A stretch of 13,581 nucleotides of DNA, from positions 1-13,581 of the forward strand of contig JALRBF010000363.1 of the NCBI GenBank assembly GCA_023262365.1, in the 5' to 3' direction. The stretch comes from Burkholderiaceae bacterium (GTDB taxonomy: Bacteria; Pseudomonadota; Gammaproteobacteria; Burkholderiales; Burkholderiaceae_C). Below the pieces are notes generated by a model. It did no database searches. It was not told where the DNA came from and saw nothing but the letters and a program-made list of their open reading frames with translations. Within the stretch, counting starts at the first letter, position 1. Every line of letters begins with the position of its first letter. A program made the position numbers and the translations under genes. Below are positions 12,264 through 13,581 of this stretch, in pieces.

Positions 12264-13581
12264 CTATGCCTTTGTTTGGGCTTCTTGTTCAAGCTTGGTT
12301 GCTATCCATTCACTCAATTGTTTTTTGGATACCTTGCCAAAAGTTGAAACAGGAAATTCTTCCAATGTCTCAAGTCGCTCGGGCAGCTTAAATTTGGCAA
12401 TTTCTTTGGTAAGCAAAAATTCGACCAGTTCGACTAGGGTGAGCGAGGCCCCCGGTTTGCGTATGACGTAGGCGCACATCTTCTCGCCCATGTTGGCGTC
12501 TGGCATGGGCACACACGCCACGTTTTGCACGCTTGGGTGCCCCAAAATCAGGTTCTCCACCTCTTCGGCACTGATTTTTTCTCCCCCGCGGTTAATCAAA
12601 TCTTTCTTACGACCTTCCACCACGTAGTTACCCGAGGGGTGGCGCCGCATCAGGTCGCCCGAGCGGTAAAACCCATCGGGCGTAAACTGCCGCGCGTTGT
12701 ACTCGGGCACACCAAAGTAGCCGCGCAACGTGTACGGTCCACGCACCGTAAGCTCACCCACCTCGCCATCGGGCACCTCTTTGCCTTCATCATCAAGCAG
12801 CAGTACCTCATCATCCTCACAAACCGGTCGGCCGCACGTCTCGAGCTTGGCTTCATCTGAATCGTCATGACGCACGAACATTAACGTGCCCTCCGACATG
12901 CCAAAGTTTTCCTGTACAAACGCATGGGTGAACAGCTGCTTGGTCTTTTCGCGCACCTCAGGCTGCATGCGCTGACCGCCACTTTGTATGAGTTTGACGC
13001 TACTTAAATCGTACTGCTCGATCGAGGGGTCGTTAATTAGGCGAATCAACAACGCGGGGACCACCTTGAGATGGGTGACCCGATGCTGCGCGATGAGCGA
13101 AAAAATTTCACCGGGACGGGTATTTGCGTGCAACACAACTTTCGCGCCATTGAAGAAAAACCCCTGAATACCCGGACAAGCCAGCGGAAGGTTGTGCGCG
13201 ATGGGGAGGACCAACAGCAAGACAGAGTCCGCCTCAACTTGGGTGACCCTGGCCGCCACCTTGGAGTTGTAGGCGTAATCGTTGTTGGTGCGCGGAATGA
13301 GTTTGGGAATACCTGTGGTACCCCCGGACAACTGAAAGATGCACGGATCAGTCGGGTCAATGCTGACGCGGTCCAGTACGTCAGTAGGTAGTGTGGCCGG
13401 GGCATTGATCAACGCCTCTAAGCTGACCTCGCCCACCTCAGCCTTACCCAAAACCAACCTTAACTTGAGGTGCGGGTTGGCCGCTTGTACCCGTTGCATC
13501 ATCGGTGCAAACGAAAAATCGCCCGACCGCTCGGGGTAGACGCAGGCCACCGCACCCGACAAATCAACGAATTGATTGATT
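12264..13581 (-). CDS. Aryl-AMP ligase, DhbE/EntE-like, probably ortho-hydroxybenzoate (salicylate) activating; N-terminus outside window
   Basis: An adenylate-forming enzyme whose frame stays open to the right edge; 438 codons are visible and about 100 N-terminal residues of a normal ~540 are missing. Core motifs: LSGGTTGIPKLIPR (P-loop, about 13320-13280), LPIAHNLPLACPG (13208-13170), QENFGMSEG (about 12910-12885), YRSGDL, EGRKKDLINRGGEKIS and the C-terminal catalytic Lys in STFGKVSKKQL. The AHN motif is shared with DhbE, EntE and salicylate-AMP ligases, where Asn contacts the ring hydroxyl. It would activate a hydroxybenzoate with ATP, ending as AMP-ester or CoA thioester. Followed at 6 bp by the amidohydrolase. 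No carrier protein or isochorismatase is visible, so a catabolic role is favoured over siderophore synthesis. The 3' end is unusually AT-rich. Confidence 0.85.
   Translation of the reverse strand, partial: INQFVDLSGAVACVYPERSGDFSFAPMMQRVQAANPHLKLRLVLGKAEVGEVSLEALINAPATLPTDVLDRVSIDPTDPCIFQLSGGTTGIPKLIPRTNNDYAYNSKVAARVTQVEADSVLLLVLPIAHNLPLACPGIQGFFFNGAKVVLHANTRPGEIFSLIAQHRVTHLKVVPALLIRLINDPSIEQYDLSSVKLIQSGGQRMQPEVREKTKQLFTHAFVQENFGMSEGTLMFVRHDDSDEAKLETCGRPVCEDDEVLLLDDEGKEVPDGEVGELTVRGPYTLRGYFGVPEYNARQFTPDGFYRSGDLMRRHPSGNYVVEGRKKDLINRGGEKISAEEVENLILGHPSVQNVACVPMPDANMGEKMCAYVIRKPGASLTLVELVEFLLTKEIAKFKLPERLETLEEFPVSTFGKVSKKQLSEWIATKLEQEAQTKA

Noticed and set aside
12264..13581. Siderophore biosynthesis (entE/dhbE) interpretation
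   Set aside because: No isochorismatase, isochorismate synthase, carrier protein or NRPS gene is visible, and the downstream genes are catabolic types; it stays possible if such genes lie right of the window.

Overview
The window looks like a chromosomal catabolic cluster from a GC-rich betaproteobacterium, probably Burkholderiales and near Comamonadaceae. That placement is an inference from protein style and codon use, because no rRNA or marker gene is present. I see no insertion sequence, tRNA, CRISPR array or integrase. Genes are tightly packed, and the only gene-free stretch of any size is 7599-7841.

Layout. (1) A long minus-strand operon starts at 7598 and runs left: periplasmic substrate-binding protein, LivH-type permease, LivM-type permease, LivG-type ATPase, LivF-type ATPase with an unusual C-terminal tail of about 146 residues, aromatic-type aldehyde dehydrogenase, CalA-like short-chain dehydrogenase, and the N-terminal part of a YqiK/flotillin-type SPFH membrane protein that leaves the window at base 1. 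(2) Diverging from it, a plus-strand operon (7842-10606) encodes a GntR/FCD regulator, a VanA-type Rieske oxygenase and an EamA/DMT membrane transporter. (3) A second minus-strand operon enters from the right edge: an aryl-AMP ligase of the DhbE/EntE type (N-terminus outside the window), an ACMSD-type amidohydrolase and a class II aldolase/adducin-family protein. Its last stop codon overlaps that of the transporter in a shared CTAG.

How it may work together (inference). The binding-protein-dependent transporter would import a lignin-type aromatic or related acid. The CalA-like alcohol dehydrogenase and the aldehyde dehydrogenase would oxidise an aryl or cinnamyl alcohol to the acid. VanA would remove a methyl ether; its reductase partner VanB is not in the window. 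The GntR protein probably controls both divergent units through two identical TGTATACA palindromes 52 bp apart in the shared control region. The right-hand operon appears to adenylate an ortho-hydroxybenzoate (its specificity residues resemble salicylate-activating enzymes) and to process a product with two divergent metal-site enzymes; that pathway is not one I can name.

Points most worth following up are the LivF tail, the degenerate LivG signature motif, the twin operators, the GC-rich hairpin between the binding-protein gene and livH, the altered metal ligands in the amidohydrolase, and the unassigned ligase/amidohydrolase/aldolase operon.
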